Below the pieces are notes generated by a model. The model was not told the DNA's origin. It did not search any database and saw only the letters and a list, made by a program, of their open reading frames with translations. 64,000 nucleotides of DNA from Pandoraea vervacti (GTDB lineage Bacteria > Pseudomonadota > Gammaproteobacteria > Burkholderiales > Burkholderiaceae), in assembly GCF_000934605.2 (NCBI RefSeq), contig NZ_CP010897.2, forward strand, positions 1,116,001 through 1,180,000, written 5' to 3'. The position numbers and the translations under genes are program-made. This document shows, in pieces, positions 28,319 through 37,135 of this stretch. How positions within the stretch are numbered: the first letter of the stretch is position 1; each line of letters opens with the position of its first letter.

Positions 28319-29833
28319 ATGTCCAGTCTGCACACGTCAACACATCCGGTCCCGCATGCTCACGGCGCACGCCGCTGGCTGGTGCTGGCGATCGTGTCCG
28401 TGGCGCTGCTGCTCATCGTGATCGACATGACGGTGCTGTACACGGCACTGCCTCGTCTGACCCACGATCTGGCAGCGACGGCCTCCGCCAAGCTGTGGAT
28501 CGTCAACGCCTACGCGCTTGTCGTGTCCGGTCTATTGCTCGGCATGGGCACGCTCGGCGACCGTCTCGGTCACAAGCAACTCTTTCTTGCGGGGCTCGTC
28601 GTGTTCGGTACGGCGTCGCTCGCGGCCGCCTTCGCGCCGAGCGCGAACGTGTTGATTGCCGCGCGCGGATTCCTCGGCGTAGGGGCGGCCATGATGATGC
28701 CGGCAACGCTCTCGCTGATTCGCCTGACGTTTACCGATCCGCACGAGCAAGCGTTTGCCATCGGCATCTGGGCGTCGGTTGCCTCGGGAGGCGCTGCGTT
28801 CGGCCCGATTGTCGGCGGTGCATTGCTCGAACACTTCTGGTGGGGATCCGTCTTCCTGATCAACGTGCCCATCGTGCTGATCGCACTGCCCATCGCCGGG
28901 TGGCTGATTCCGAATAGCGGTGCGACATCAAAGCAACCGTGGGACTGGTTGGGCTCGTTGCTCTTCATGGTCGGTCTCATTGGCGTGACGTATGCGATCA
29001 AGAGCGCAGGCAAAGTGTCGCCCGACTGGATGACGGTCGGCGTTGCGGTTGTGGTCGGCGCGGTGTTCCTATGGGCGTTCGTGAAGCGGCAGCGGCGCAG
29101 TGCGCATCCGTTGCTCGACTTCTCGCTATTTCGCAACCCCGTATTCGCCGGTGCAGTGATTGCCGCGCTCATGGCCGCCGCATCGCTGATCGGCATGCAA
29201 CTGGTATTCAGCCAGCGCCTGCAACTGGTGATGGGTTACTCGCCGCTCGAAGCCGGGCTGGCCGGTATGCCCTTGTCGCTGGCCGCGTTCGTCGCCGGCC
29301 CGATTGCCGGACGGATGCTGCCGCGCATGGGAAGTACCCGTCTGCTGTCGATTGCGCTGACGATGTCGGCGGCCGGCATGGTGGGTTATCTCGTCTTTCG
29401 CGATTCCGACTTCGTGCTGTGGGCGCTCGCACTCGTGATTCTCGGTCTTGGCGTGGGGGCGACGATGACGGCCGCATCGAGCACCATCATGCAAAGTGCA
29501 CCGCCCGAGCGTGCCGGTATGGCGGCCTCGGTCGAGGAAGTGTCGTACGAACTCGGTGGCGCGCTGGGCGTCACTTTCATGGGCAGCTTGCTGACGTTCG
29601 TCTATGGCCGCTCGATGGATGTGCCGCAAGTCGCCACGCTGCCGGACACCGTGCGCGACAGTCTCGACGAAGCGCAGATCGTGGCCGAGCACCTGGCGCC
29701 GGACATGGCAAACACGCTGACGTTACTCTCCAACACGGCCTTCAATCACGGTTTCGACGCCGTGATCGGCGCTGGTGCGCTGCTGCTTCTCGCCACCGCC
29801 ATCTGGGGGCGCTGGCACGCGCGCAAGCGCTGA
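28319..29833 (+). CDS. MFS transporter, DHA2 family (14 membrane segments, multidrug type)
   Basis: 504 residues from ATG 28319, chosen because AAAGGAG lies eight bases upstream; an in-frame ATG at 28298 has none. DMTVLYTALPRLTHDL is motif D1 of 14-helix drug/H+ antiporters (VxVALP-like), LGDRLGHKQLF is motif A, and GFLGVGAAMMMPATLSLIR is motif C-like. The closest recalled relatives are SmvA/QacA-type exporters of cationic biocides. No TetR or MarR gene is adjacent, so local regulation is not apparent. Confidence 0.88.
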   Translation: MSSLHTSTHPVPHAHGARRWLVLAIVSVALLLIVIDMTVLYTALPRLTHDLAATASAKLWIVNAYALVVSGLLLGMGTLGDRLGHKQLFLAGLVVFGTASLAAAFAPSANVLIAARGFLGVGAAMMMPATLSLIRLTFTDPHEQAFAIGIWASVASGGAAFGPIVGGALLEHFWWGSVFLINVPIVLIALPIAGWLIPNSGATSKQPWDWLGSLLFMVGLIGVTYAIKSAGKVSPDWMTVGVAVVVGAVFLWAFVKRQRRSAHPLLDFSLFRNPVFAGAVIAALMAAASLIGMQLVFSQRLQLVMGYSPLEAGLAGMPLSLAAFVAGPIAGRMLPRMGSTRLLSIALTMSAAGMVGYLVFRDSDFVLWALALVILGLGVGATMTAASSTIMQSAPPERAGMAASVEEVSYELGGALGVTFMGSLLTFVYGRSMDVPQVATLPDTVRDSLDEAQIVAEHLAPDMANTLTLLSNTAFNHGFDAVIGAGALLLLATAIWGRWHARKR

Positions 29834-29910
29834 CGAACGTCGCGCCTGCAAGGCGCGCGTCGTGGCGTGGTGCTGCACGCCATCGATATCCGTTGATATC
29901 CACTGGAATT

Positions 29911-29952
29911 CACCACGCCCGCGAGCGCCTGTTCGCGCTTGCGGGCGTAGTG
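29911..29952. terminator. Long hairpin between convergent genes
   Basis: CACCACGCCCGCGAGCGC (29911-29928) and GCGCTTGCGGGCGTAGTG (29935-29952) pair over 18 bases around CTGTTC, the only two departures being G-U compatible. It stands between the exporter and aroQ, which converge. There is no T-run on either side, so it may act as a Rho-assisted or mRNA-protecting hairpin. Confidence 0.5.
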
Positions 29953-30031
29953 AGATCCAAGCGCGCGGGCATCGTCTGCGACTGCAAAATCCCCCGCGCA
30001 CCCCTCACACCGCAGACAAGTCGAACACGCA

Positions 30032-30469
30032 TCAGGCCAGCATCGACGCCATGGCGTGCAGCGCCAGGGGATAACACTGCACACCGAGTCCGCAAATCAC
30101 GCCGGTCGCGACGCCCGAGATCAACGAGTGACGATAGATTTCCTCGCGCTTGTGAATGTTGGTGATGTGCACTTCGATCAGCGGTCGTTGCAACAGCTTG
30201 GCCGCGTCGAGCACGGGGATCGAGCGGAACGACAGGCCTGCCGGGTTCAGCACGACACCGGCATCGGCCTCGAACGCCTCCTGAAGCCAGTCGACCATCG
30301 TGGCTTCGTTGTTCGTCTGCCGGAATTCGCACCGCAACTCGAGACGCGGTGCGAGCGAGCGTACGGTTTGCTCGATCTCGGCGAGCGTCGTATGCCCGTA
30401 AAGATGCGGCTCGCGTTTGCCCAGCATGTTGAGGTTCGGGCCGTTGAGGACGTAGACAAGGTCGGACAT
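30032..30469 (-). CDS. aroQ: Type II 3-dehydroquinate dehydratase
   Basis: 145 residues, the family length. NGPNLNMLGKREPHLYGHTT holds the flexible active-site lid with catalytic Tyr, EFRQTNNEA follows, and EVHITNIHKREEIYRHS holds the catalytic His region. The enzyme interconverts 3-dehydroquinate and 3-dehydroshikimate. The conserved substrate loop normally read as NPxxxTHTS is here NPAGLSFRS, replacing the usual His with Phe, so specificity may differ. It lies 33 bp after an MHS-family carrier on the same strand, suggesting a catabolic (quinate/shikimate uptake) role and not aromatic amino acid synthesis. Confidence 0.87.
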   Translation of the reverse strand: MSDLVYVLNGPNLNMLGKREPHLYGHTTLAEIEQTVRSLAPRLELRCEFRQTNNEATMVDWLQEAFEADAGVVLNPAGLSFRSIPVLDAAKLLQRPLIEVHITNIHKREEIYRHSLISGVATGVICGLGVQCYPLALHAMASMLA

Positions 30470-30502
30470 GATGAGTAATTCGATTCCAGTAAAAGGCAGC
30501 GA

Positions 30503-31891
30503 TCAATGACTGTTGCGCACGCCGTGCGACGTGTTCAGCGCGGGAGCGTCGGATACCTCGCCCGCCAGCGCCTGCGCCGGATCGGTGCGATGCATATCGA
30601 TGCCGCGCGTCTCCGGGCCGATGAGAATGGCGGCGAGCGAGATGACGTTCAGCGTTGCGCACAGCGCCACGACGGCCCACGGCGAGCCGTTGCTGATCGA
30701 CAGCAGCCAGACGGCGACCATCGGCATGGGACCGCCCGTGAGCAGATTGGCGCCGGTGTAGGCGAGCGCCGAGCCGGAATAACGCACGTTGGTGGGGAAC
30801 GCCTCGGCAAAGGCCACCGGCTGGATGCCGCTCTGATACTGTGTGAAGCCGAGGAAGAGCCCCATGATCAACAGCATCGGCACGAAACTGCGGGTGTCGA
30901 GCACTGAGAAGTAGACGAGCGAGATCGCCAGCGTGGCGCACGAGCCGATGGCAAGCGCCTTCTTGCGACCGATACGGTCGCTGAGCATGCCGCCGAGCAA
31001 CGCCCCGAAGATCGCGAAAACGTTCGCCCCCATGAGCAGCATGAACGCCGTCTGCTTGGGCACTTCGAGCGTCTTGGTGATGTAGCTCAGCGAGAACACC
31101 ACGATCAGATAGAAGAGGGCTGCCGGTCCGCAGAAGAAGAGCGTCCAGCGGATCAGCGGTTTGTAGTGCAGTCGCACGGCGTCGCGCAGCGGATTGCTGG
31201 CCTTCACGACCTGGGTGGCCGATTGCATCGCGGCGAAGGCGGGCGTCTCGTGCACCTTGAGACGGATGTATACGCCCACGATCACGAGCAGGAAACTCAG
31301 CAGGAATGGCACGCGCCAGCCCCAGGACTCGAACGCCTGCGCCGACATCGACGCTGATAATCCGAACAACGCCGCGTTGGCGAGGATCTGGCTGACCGGC
31401 GAGCAGATGCCGAGCAGCCCTGAGTATTTGCCGCGACGCTCCGGGCTGGCATGCTCGATCGCCATCAACTGACCGCCGGTCGATTCCCCGCCGAGGGCGA
31501 AACCCTGCACGATCCGCAATGCCACGAGCAGAATCGGCGCCCAAATGCCGATTTGCGCATAGGTCGGCAACAGGCCCATCAGTACCGAGGCCACGCCCAT
31601 TACCGAGACCGTTGCGAGCATCAGGTTACGGCGACCGAACTTGTCGCCCAGCGAGCCGCAGATGATCGCGCCGAGCGGTCGCGCGGCGAGCCCCACGCCG
31701 AACGTGGCGAGCGAGGCGAGAAGCGCCGAGGTCGGTTCCATCGCCGGGAAAAACAGCTTCGGCAGCAAAGTCGCGGCCAATGCGCCATACAACGTGAAGT
31801 CGAACCATTCCAGTGCGGTGCCGATGGTCGCAGCGGTCACCGCTCGCGTTTGCATCGATGCGTCCGGCACCGAGGGCGTTGCGTGTGTCAT
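30503..31891 (-). CDS. MFS transporter, metabolite:H+ symporter (MHS) family, shikimate/quinate-like
   Basis: 462 residues with 12 membrane segments. TALEWFDFTLYGALAATLLP at the start, GDKFGRRNLML (motif A), LVALRIVQGFALGGESTGGQ and the second motif A, LSDRIGRKKALAIGS, are diagnostic of MHS carriers such as ShiA, KgtP and ProP. AGGAGA before the ATG sets the start. Pairing with aroQ downstream and an IclR regulator divergently upstream suggests uptake of shikimate, quinate or dehydroshikimate. Substrate is inferred from context only. Confidence 0.88.
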   Translation of the reverse strand: MTHATPSVPDASMQTRAVTAATIGTALEWFDFTLYGALAATLLPKLFFPAMEPTSALLASLATFGVGLAARPLGAIICGSLGDKFGRRNLMLATVSVMGVASVLMGLLPTYAQIGIWAPILLVALRIVQGFALGGESTGGQLMAIEHASPERRGKYSGLLGICSPVSQILANAALFGLSASMSAQAFESWGWRVPFLLSFLLVIVGVYIRLKVHETPAFAAMQSATQVVKASNPLRDAVRLHYKPLIRWTLFFCGPAALFYLIVVFSLSYITKTLEVPKQTAFMLLMGANVFAIFGALLGGMLSDRIGRKKALAIGSCATLAISLVYFSVLDTRSFVPMLLIMGLFLGFTQYQSGIQPVAFAEAFPTNVRYSGSALAYTGANLLTGGPMPMVAVWLLSISNGSPWAVVALCATLNVISLAAILIGPETRGIDMHRTDPAQALAGEVSDAPALNTSHGVRNSH

Positions 31892-32186
31892 GCCTGTCTC
31901 CTGACGATGATTTGTCGTTATGCCTCATCGTCGCAGGGGCTTCACGAACTGGATATCGGCATCTGCCGCAGTCGTGCAGTCGTGAGCCCGGCGCTCGCGA
32001 GGACCGCCCGGGCGTATCCCGGGCTGGCAAACAGGATGGTAATGAGCCTGTTGGAACACCGTTCCAGACTGGAATTTAATGCCATAATGTGAAATTCGAC
32101 GCGAAATTTCGTGCGGCATCCAGTGGGACATACCGTGCGAAATCGAGCGCGAAAATGAAATGCGGCAAACCGCAGAGGAGACATGC

Positions 32187-32978
32187 ATGAACGGCGTCAT
32201 GGAGCGCACACTTGCCATTCTGGAATTGCTCGCCCAGCAAGTCGGCGGCACGCCGCTGGCATTCATTGCCGACGAACTCGACATCCCCCGCAGTGCCTGC
32301 CATCGCTTGCTCACCGACCTCAAGGGCTTCGGCTACGTGCGTCAGTTACGCGAGCATGGCGATTACGTGCTGACGACGAAGCTCGTGGGGCTGGGGTTGA
32401 GTTTCCTCAGTACGTCCGGCATCGTGGACATGGCGCAGACGATTCTCGACCGGCTCGCGGAAACATCCGGCGAACTGGTGCGTCTGGCGATCGTCGACGG
32501 CGATCGCATCACGTGGGTCGCGAAGGCGCAGGGGGCGAGCAAGGGGTTGAAGTACGACCCCGACATGGGCATGGACACGATCCTGTCGTGTTCGGCCACG
32601 GGCCACGCGTGGATGATGACGATGAGCGACGAGCGCGCGCTGGCGCTGGTGAGCCGGCAGGGCTTCGGGCAGCCGAAGGACTACGGCCCGAATGCCCCCA
32701 CGACGGTGCAGGGCGTCCTGGCATTTCTGGCGGCCGCGCGCGCTCGCGGCTACGCTACGATCAACGAAGTGTTCTCGCCCGGCATGACGGCGATGGCCGC
32801 GCCGATTCTGCGTCGCGGCTATCCTGCGCTGGGCGTGATCAGCATTGCGGGGCCGTTGGTCCGCCTGGACGAAGCGCGCATGACGCAACTCGGTCCGGCG
32901 TTGCTCGCGGCGGCGTCTGAACTGGCGGCCGCGAGCCAAACATCGCCGTTGTTCGACCGGATTCGTCAGGCATCCTGA
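32187..32978 (+). CDS. IclR family transcriptional regulator
   Basis: 263 residues from ATG 32187, preceded by AGAGGAG. The winged helix-turn-helix (about 2-65, VMERTLAILELLAQQVGGTP, IPRSACHRLLTDL) is followed by the IclR effector domain (about 80-255) with ILSCSATGHAWM and SPGMTAMAAPI. Such regulators respond to aromatic or shikimate-type compounds. It diverges from the MHS carrier and aroQ with 295 bp between, so it is their probable regulator. Confidence 0.9.
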   Translation: MNGVMERTLAILELLAQQVGGTPLAFIADELDIPRSACHRLLTDLKGFGYVRQLREHGDYVLTTKLVGLGLSFLSTSGIVDMAQTILDRLAETSGELVRLAIVDGDRITWVAKAQGASKGLKYDPDMGMDTILSCSATGHAWMMTMSDERALALVSRQGFGQPKDYGPNAPTTVQGVLAFLAAARARGYATINEVFSPGMTAMAAPILRRGYPALGVISIAGPLVRLDEARMTQLGPALLAAASELAAASQTSPLFDRIRQAS

Positions 32979-33022
32979 TCATTACCGCCGTGCCCACCGG
33001 CGAGGGTTTGCCTCGTACGCGC

Positions 33023-34114
33023 TTATCGCAGCGAACACGATAGCCAATGCGCAATGCGGACCCCGTCCAGACGAGAGCCTTCGGGGGTATCGCTGCCGAG
33101 CATCGTCACGATCACGGGGCGCTGTTTGTGAACCATCACGCGCATCACCATGTTGTGCCCCGACTCGTTGATGAAACCCGTTTTCTGAACGCTCGCGTGC
33201 ACCTTGCCGTAACGGACCAACCGGTTCGTGTTGACGTACTGCAGTTGCCCCTTGCCGGTGCGCACGCGCTGCTGGTGATCGATGGAGTAGCGGCGAATGA
33301 GCGGATACTGATTCGACGCTCGCACCAGGCGGGCCAGCTCGCGTGCCGTCGAGACGTTGCGCGGGGACAGGCCCGTGGCATTTTCGAAGCGGGTGTTCGG
33401 CATGTTCAGCTGTCGTGCCTTTGCGTTCATCGCGGAGATGAACGCCGGGCGTCCGCCCGGATAATCGCGGCTCATTGCGGCAGCGGCGCGATTCTCTGAC
33501 GCCATCAGCGAAATGTGCAACATGTCGGCGCGTGAGAGCGTCGAGCCCACGCGCAGACGCGAATGGGTGTACTTCAACGTGTCCCGATCCGCGTTCGTCA
33601 CCGTGAGCGGCCCGTGCATCGCCGGTGCGCTGTCGAGCCACACGACAGCCGTCATGAGTTTGGAGAGCGACGCGATCGGTCTGACCTGATCCGCGTTGCG
33701 TGCGAACAGCGGCGTGTGCGTTTTCTCGTCGACGATATAGACCGCCTTGGAGAACAAGCGTTTGCGCGATGCCGGCGTGAAGCCGCAGCGTGCGAGCAGC
33801 CGTGGTTTTGCGTCCGTACTTACCTGCGGCGTTGCCGGCGCGGCCTTCGTGGCCTTGCGCCCCGATCGCGCGTTCGCCGACGGGGTCGCGTCGCGCTTGC
33901 GTGTCGTGCTCGCCATTGCCTTGCGCTGGGGCGCCTTTGCTGCCTTCGCTGGCTTCGCGACCGGCCTTTTCCTCTTGATGGCGTCATGGCGGCGTTTGCC
34001 CGTGCTCGCGGGATGCGCGTTGGCCGCGAGCGCGTCGCTCACGGGCAGACCCGCAATCAGCAGAATGACGCCGAATACCACCAGACGGGCCAGGGCGATC
34101 GCACGAGACGACAT
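33023..34114 (-). CDS. D-alanyl-D-alanine carboxypeptidase/endopeptidase (peptidase S11, PbpG-like)
   Basis: 363 residues. A signal peptide (residues 1-31) precedes a Lys/Ala/Arg-rich, probably disordered segment (about 32-105) and the penicillin-binding fold. The three active-site motifs are Ser149-xx-Lys152 (ASLSKL), SEN in LMASENRAAAA, and KTG in VQKTGFINESG. The enzyme trims peptidoglycan peptides in the periplasm; PbpG-type proteins act as D,D-endopeptidases. The basic linker may bind the anionic wall. The start at the MSSRAIAL methionine is chosen by the signal peptide; the frame is open further upstream but carries no coding character. Confidence 0.88.
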   Translation of the reverse strand: MSSRAIALARLVVFGVILLIAGLPVSDALAANAHPASTGKRRHDAIKRKRPVAKPAKAAKAPQRKAMASTTRKRDATPSANARSGRKATKAAPATPQVSTDAKPRLLARCGFTPASRKRLFSKAVYIVDEKTHTPLFARNADQVRPIASLSKLMTAVVWLDSAPAMHGPLTVTNADRDTLKYTHSRLRVGSTLSRADMLHISLMASENRAAAAMSRDYPGGRPAFISAMNAKARQLNMPNTRFENATGLSPRNVSTARELARLVRASNQYPLIRRYSIDHQQRVRTGKGQLQYVNTNRLVRYGKVHASVQKTGFINESGHNMVMRVMVHKQRPVIVTMLGSDTPEGSRLDGVRIAHWLSCSLR

Positions 34115-34604
34115 GGGGTACAGGCGAGACAGACAGGAGTGGTGAAGCGGACTTAGCAGCGAGCTTAGCGAGCAACGCGACGTGTTGAGCGGATCGAGTG
34201 AATCGAGTGGGGCGGCTGGGTCAAGTGGGCTGGGCGGCGGGTACCACAAGGCGGACATCTTCACACGGTTCCGGAGGGACAGAGGTGGACGAAGGACGGC
34301 GCGCCTCGGCATATCCCTGCCGTCCCGCGCGGCGCGATAACGGCCACGCAGGATGCAGGCGCCGGACACAGACACACCACACGGGAAAACCTGTTGGACG
34401 ACGCGACGTCGAGGAGTTCCTGAATTTCTCGAATCCGTATTACAAAAAGTTACATGCCCAGAACGCGCACCCCATGAATGCTCTGCGCGGTGCGGCAGAT
34501 TAGCTTTGCGCATTTGGTTATTGGACGGTGCAGGGCGCGGCTTCCTAGACTGTGCGTTCGCCCGATCTGGCGCCACCCAATACCACCACGAAGGGGAATC
34601 ATTC
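34115..34604. other. Divergent intergenic region (490 bp)
   Basis: It separates the peptidase gene from metQ. A plus-strand open frame at 34198-34503 lacks coding character. The promoter of the methionine importer should be near the right end. No S-box, T-box or other riboswitch was recognised. Confidence 0.5.
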
Positions 34605-35426
34605 ATGCAACGCCGCCATCTGTTTCGTTTGCTCGGCAGCCTCTCGCTCGCATTTGCCATCGGCTCGCTGGGCACGATGGGCGCCCATGCGGCGGACAAG
34701 CCGCTCAAGGTGGGTGTGCGCGGCGGCGTCGACGAGGAGATCTGGGAAGTGGTCACGAAGGTGGCGAAGTCGCGCGGCCTGAACGTCGAACCCATCGTGG
34801 TGAGCGGCACCGCGAGCCCGAACGAAGCGCTCAACAACGGCGATCTCGACGCCAATTCGTTCCAGCACATCCCGTTCCTTCGTGACCAGATCAAGCAACG
34901 TGGCTACAAGCTCGTCTCGGTCGGTGACACGCTCATCTCGCCGATCGCGTTCTATTCGAAGAAATACAAGTCGCTCGAATCGCTGCCCGAAGGCGCAAAG
35001 ATCGGCTTGCCGAACGATCCGAGCAATCAGACCCGCGCCCTCGTCATCCTGCGCGATCACGGCCTGATCAAGCTGCGTGACGGCTTCGATCCGTACACCG
35101 GCACGGCCACGCTGTCCGACGTGACGGCCAACCCGCGCAAGCTTCAGTTCATCGAAAGCGCCTCCGTGGTGCTCGCACGCTCGCTGCCGGATGTCGATGC
35201 GTCGGCCATCGTCAACAGCTTCGCCTATCAGGCGGGTCTGATCGCCACGCGTGACGGCATTGCCGTCGAGAAGCGCGAGAACAATCCTTACGTGAACATC
35301 ATTGCGGTTCGCGAGAAGGACAAGAACGCAGCGTGGGTCGCGCCGCTGGTCAAGGCATACCAGTCGGACGAAGTGCGCAAGTTCATCGAGACGAAATATC
35401 AGGGTTCGGTGATTCCGGCGTTCTGA
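34605..35426 (+). CDS. metQ: MetQ/NlpA family substrate-binding protein
   Basis: 273 residues with a Sec signal peptide ending about residue 29 (GAHA then ADKPLK). VSGTASPNEALNNGDLDANS, followed by FQHIPFLRDQ, is the family's ligand-binding signature, and KIGLPNDPSNQTRALVIL follows. There is no lipobox Cys at the cleavage site, so it is probably a soluble periplasmic form. It binds L- or D-methionine or a related amino acid for the importer encoded next. GGGGA lies eight bases before the ATG. Confidence 0.9.
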   Translation: MQRRHLFRLLGSLSLAFAIGSLGTMGAHAADKPLKVGVRGGVDEEIWEVVTKVAKSRGLNVEPIVVSGTASPNEALNNGDLDANSFQHIPFLRDQIKQRGYKLVSVGDTLISPIAFYSKKYKSLESLPEGAKIGLPNDPSNQTRALVILRDHGLIKLRDGFDPYTGTATLSDVTANPRKLQFIESASVVLARSLPDVDASAIVNSFAYQAGLIATRDGIAVEKRENNPYVNIIAVREKDKNAAWVAPLVKAYQSDEVRKFIETKYQGSVIPAF

Positions 35427-35479
35427 TGCCGCTGCCGATTCTGCATGCGAGGCCACCTGTCACCTGCGAGGAACCTGCG

Positions 35480-36337
35480 ATGACGACACGACACACCTCC
35501 ACTGCGCCCGTGACCCGTTTGCCCACAGCGGCGGCGCGCGAGGTGGCCCACATCACGTTCGACGCACTGGGCAAGGTCTATCCGGGGGCGTCGAGCGCGG
35601 CGCTGCAAGACATCTCCTTCGCGGTGCAGCGTGGCGAGAGCTTCGGCATCATCGGTCGCAGCGGCGCGGGCAAATCCACGCTGCTGCGCACGATCAACGC
35701 GCTGGAGTTGCCGAGCACCGGGCAGATCAAGGTGGACGGTGTCGATGTCGCATCGCTCGACGAGAATGCCCTGGTCGGCCTGCGTCGACGCATCGGGATG
35801 ATCTTCCAGCACTTCAACCTGCTGTCCGCGAAGACCGTCTTCGAGAATGTCGCGCTGCCACTGCGTGTCGCCGGCGTGTCAAGGCAGGACATCGCGCCAC
35901 GCGTGAACGAACTGCTGTCGCTCGTGGGGCTCTCGGGCAAGGCCGATGCCTATCCGGCCATGCTCTCCGGCGGACAGAAACAGCGTGTGGGTATTGCGCG
36001 CGCGCTGGTGCATTGCCCTGAGATCCTCCTGTGCGACGAAGCCACGTCGGCACTCGACCCCGAGACGACGGACGCCATCCTGACGCTGCTGGGCGACGTC
36101 CAGCGCGAGTTTGGTCTGACGGTCGTGCTCATCACGCACGACATGGGCGTGATTCATCAGGCCTGCGAGCGCGTGTTGGTGCTCGATCAGGGACGTATCG
36201 CCGAACTGGGGCCGGTCGACGAAGTCTTTGCGAACCCATTGGCCGATGCGACACGCGCCTTGCTGCGCCCGCTGCAACATGCGTGGCAAGGACGTTTCAC
36301 GCAAGATATCGGCCGCCAGCACGCGCACGCCGTCTGA
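35480..36337 (+). CDS. metN: Methionine ABC transporter ATP-binding protein, short form
   Basis: 285 residues from ATG 35480. Walker A GRSGAGKST, signature LSGGQKQRVGIARAL, Walker B ILLCDEATSALDP and the H-loop ITHDMGV are intact, and the sequence follows MetN closely (IGMIFQHFNLLSAKTVFENV). An N-terminal extension of about 30 residues is present. The C-terminal NIL (ACT-like) domain of MetN, which in E. coli binds methionine and inhibits transport, is missing: the protein ends soon after the ATPase. Feedback inhibition of this importer should therefore be absent. Confidence 0.88.
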   Translation: MTTRHTSTAPVTRLPTAAAREVAHITFDALGKVYPGASSAALQDISFAVQRGESFGIIGRSGAGKSTLLRTINALELPSTGQIKVDGVDVASLDENALVGLRRRIGMIFQHFNLLSAKTVFENVALPLRVAGVSRQDIAPRVNELLSLVGLSGKADAYPAMLSGGQKQRVGIARALVHCPEILLCDEATSALDPETTDAILTLLGDVQREFGLTVVLITHDMGVIHQACERVLVLDQGRIAELGPVDEVFANPLADATRALLRPLQHAWQGRFTQDIGRQHAHAV

Positions 36338-36353
36338 CGCCGAGGACACCTCC

Positions 36354-36998
36354 ATGCTCGATAAATACCTGTGCGCGCTCGGCGAGACCTTGTTGATGGT
36401 CACGAGCGCATGCGCCATCGTTTTCGCGGTGGGCTTGCTGCTCGCCGTTGTCCTCGTCATCACGGCGCCCGGCGGACTGGCGCCGCGTCCGCGATTCAAC
36501 CGGGCGTTGTCGGTCGTCGTGAACCTGTTTCGCGCGGTGCCGTTCATCATTCTGCTCGTGGCGCTGCTGCCGGTGACCCGCTGGATCGTCGGCACGACGA
36601 TGGGGACATGGGCCGCCGTCGTACCGCTCGCCGTCCATCTGATTCCGTTCTTCGCGCGAGTGACGCAGGTCGGCCTGCGCGAGATCGACCCGGGCCTGAT
36701 CGAAGCGGCGCGGGCGATGGGGTGCCGACACTGGCACATCGTGCGCCACGTGTTGCTGCCCGAAGCGCTGCCCGCGATTCTCGGCGGTGCGACGGTGACC
36801 GTGATCGCGATGGTCGGCGCCTCGGCCATGGCCGGCGCCGTGGGCGCGGGCGGATTGGGCGATCTCGCCGTGCGCTACGGCTACGAGCGTTACGAGACGA
36901 GCGTCATGTTCAACGTGATCGTCATTCTGGTCGCGATGGTGACGCTGGTGCAGTTCGCCGGAGAGCGACTCGCGCGGCGCGTGGATCATCGACGCTGA
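36354..36998 (+). CDS. metI: Methionine ABC transporter permease
   Basis: 214 residues, about five membrane segments, with the MetI segments FRAVPFIILLVALLPVTRWI and PFFARVTQVGLREIDPGLIE and the coupling loop EAARAMGCRHWHIVRHVLLP. ATG 36354 is 16 bp after metN with GAGGA upstream. With metQ and metN it forms a complete importer. Confidence 0.9.
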   Translation: MLDKYLCALGETLLMVTSACAIVFAVGLLLAVVLVITAPGGLAPRPRFNRALSVVVNLFRAVPFIILLVALLPVTRWIVGTTMGTWAAVVPLAVHLIPFFARVTQVGLREIDPGLIEAARAMGCRHWHIVRHVLLPEALPAILGGATVTVIAMVGASAMAGAVGAGGLGDLAVRYGYERYETSVMFNVIVILVAMVTLVQFAGERLARRVDHRR

Positions 36999-37046
36999 CG
37001 CGCACGGAAAGCGCCGGACATACCTGGACATACCGGCAAGATCGAA

Positions 37047-37074
37047 TGAAAAAAGGCCGCACATGTGCGGCCTT
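37047..37074 (-). terminator. Rho-independent terminator for the gamma-glutamyltransferase gene
   Basis: AAGGCCGCAC and GTGCGGCCTT form a perfect stem at 37053-37074. On the minus strand it is followed by TTTTTT, so it serves ggt, whose stop is 62 bp away. On the plus strand it may also slow transcription leaving metI, but without a strong T-run. Confidence 0.8.
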
Positions 37075-37135
37075 CGTCGTTGACGATCCGACGTCGGCCC
37101 TAAAGCCGGCGCGGATCGTCCATCGGGCATGCGGC

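Noticed and set aside
34198..34503. 101-codon frame upstream of metQ
   Set aside because: Arg/Gly-rich translation without domain or ribosome binding site; more likely part of the non-coding leader region.
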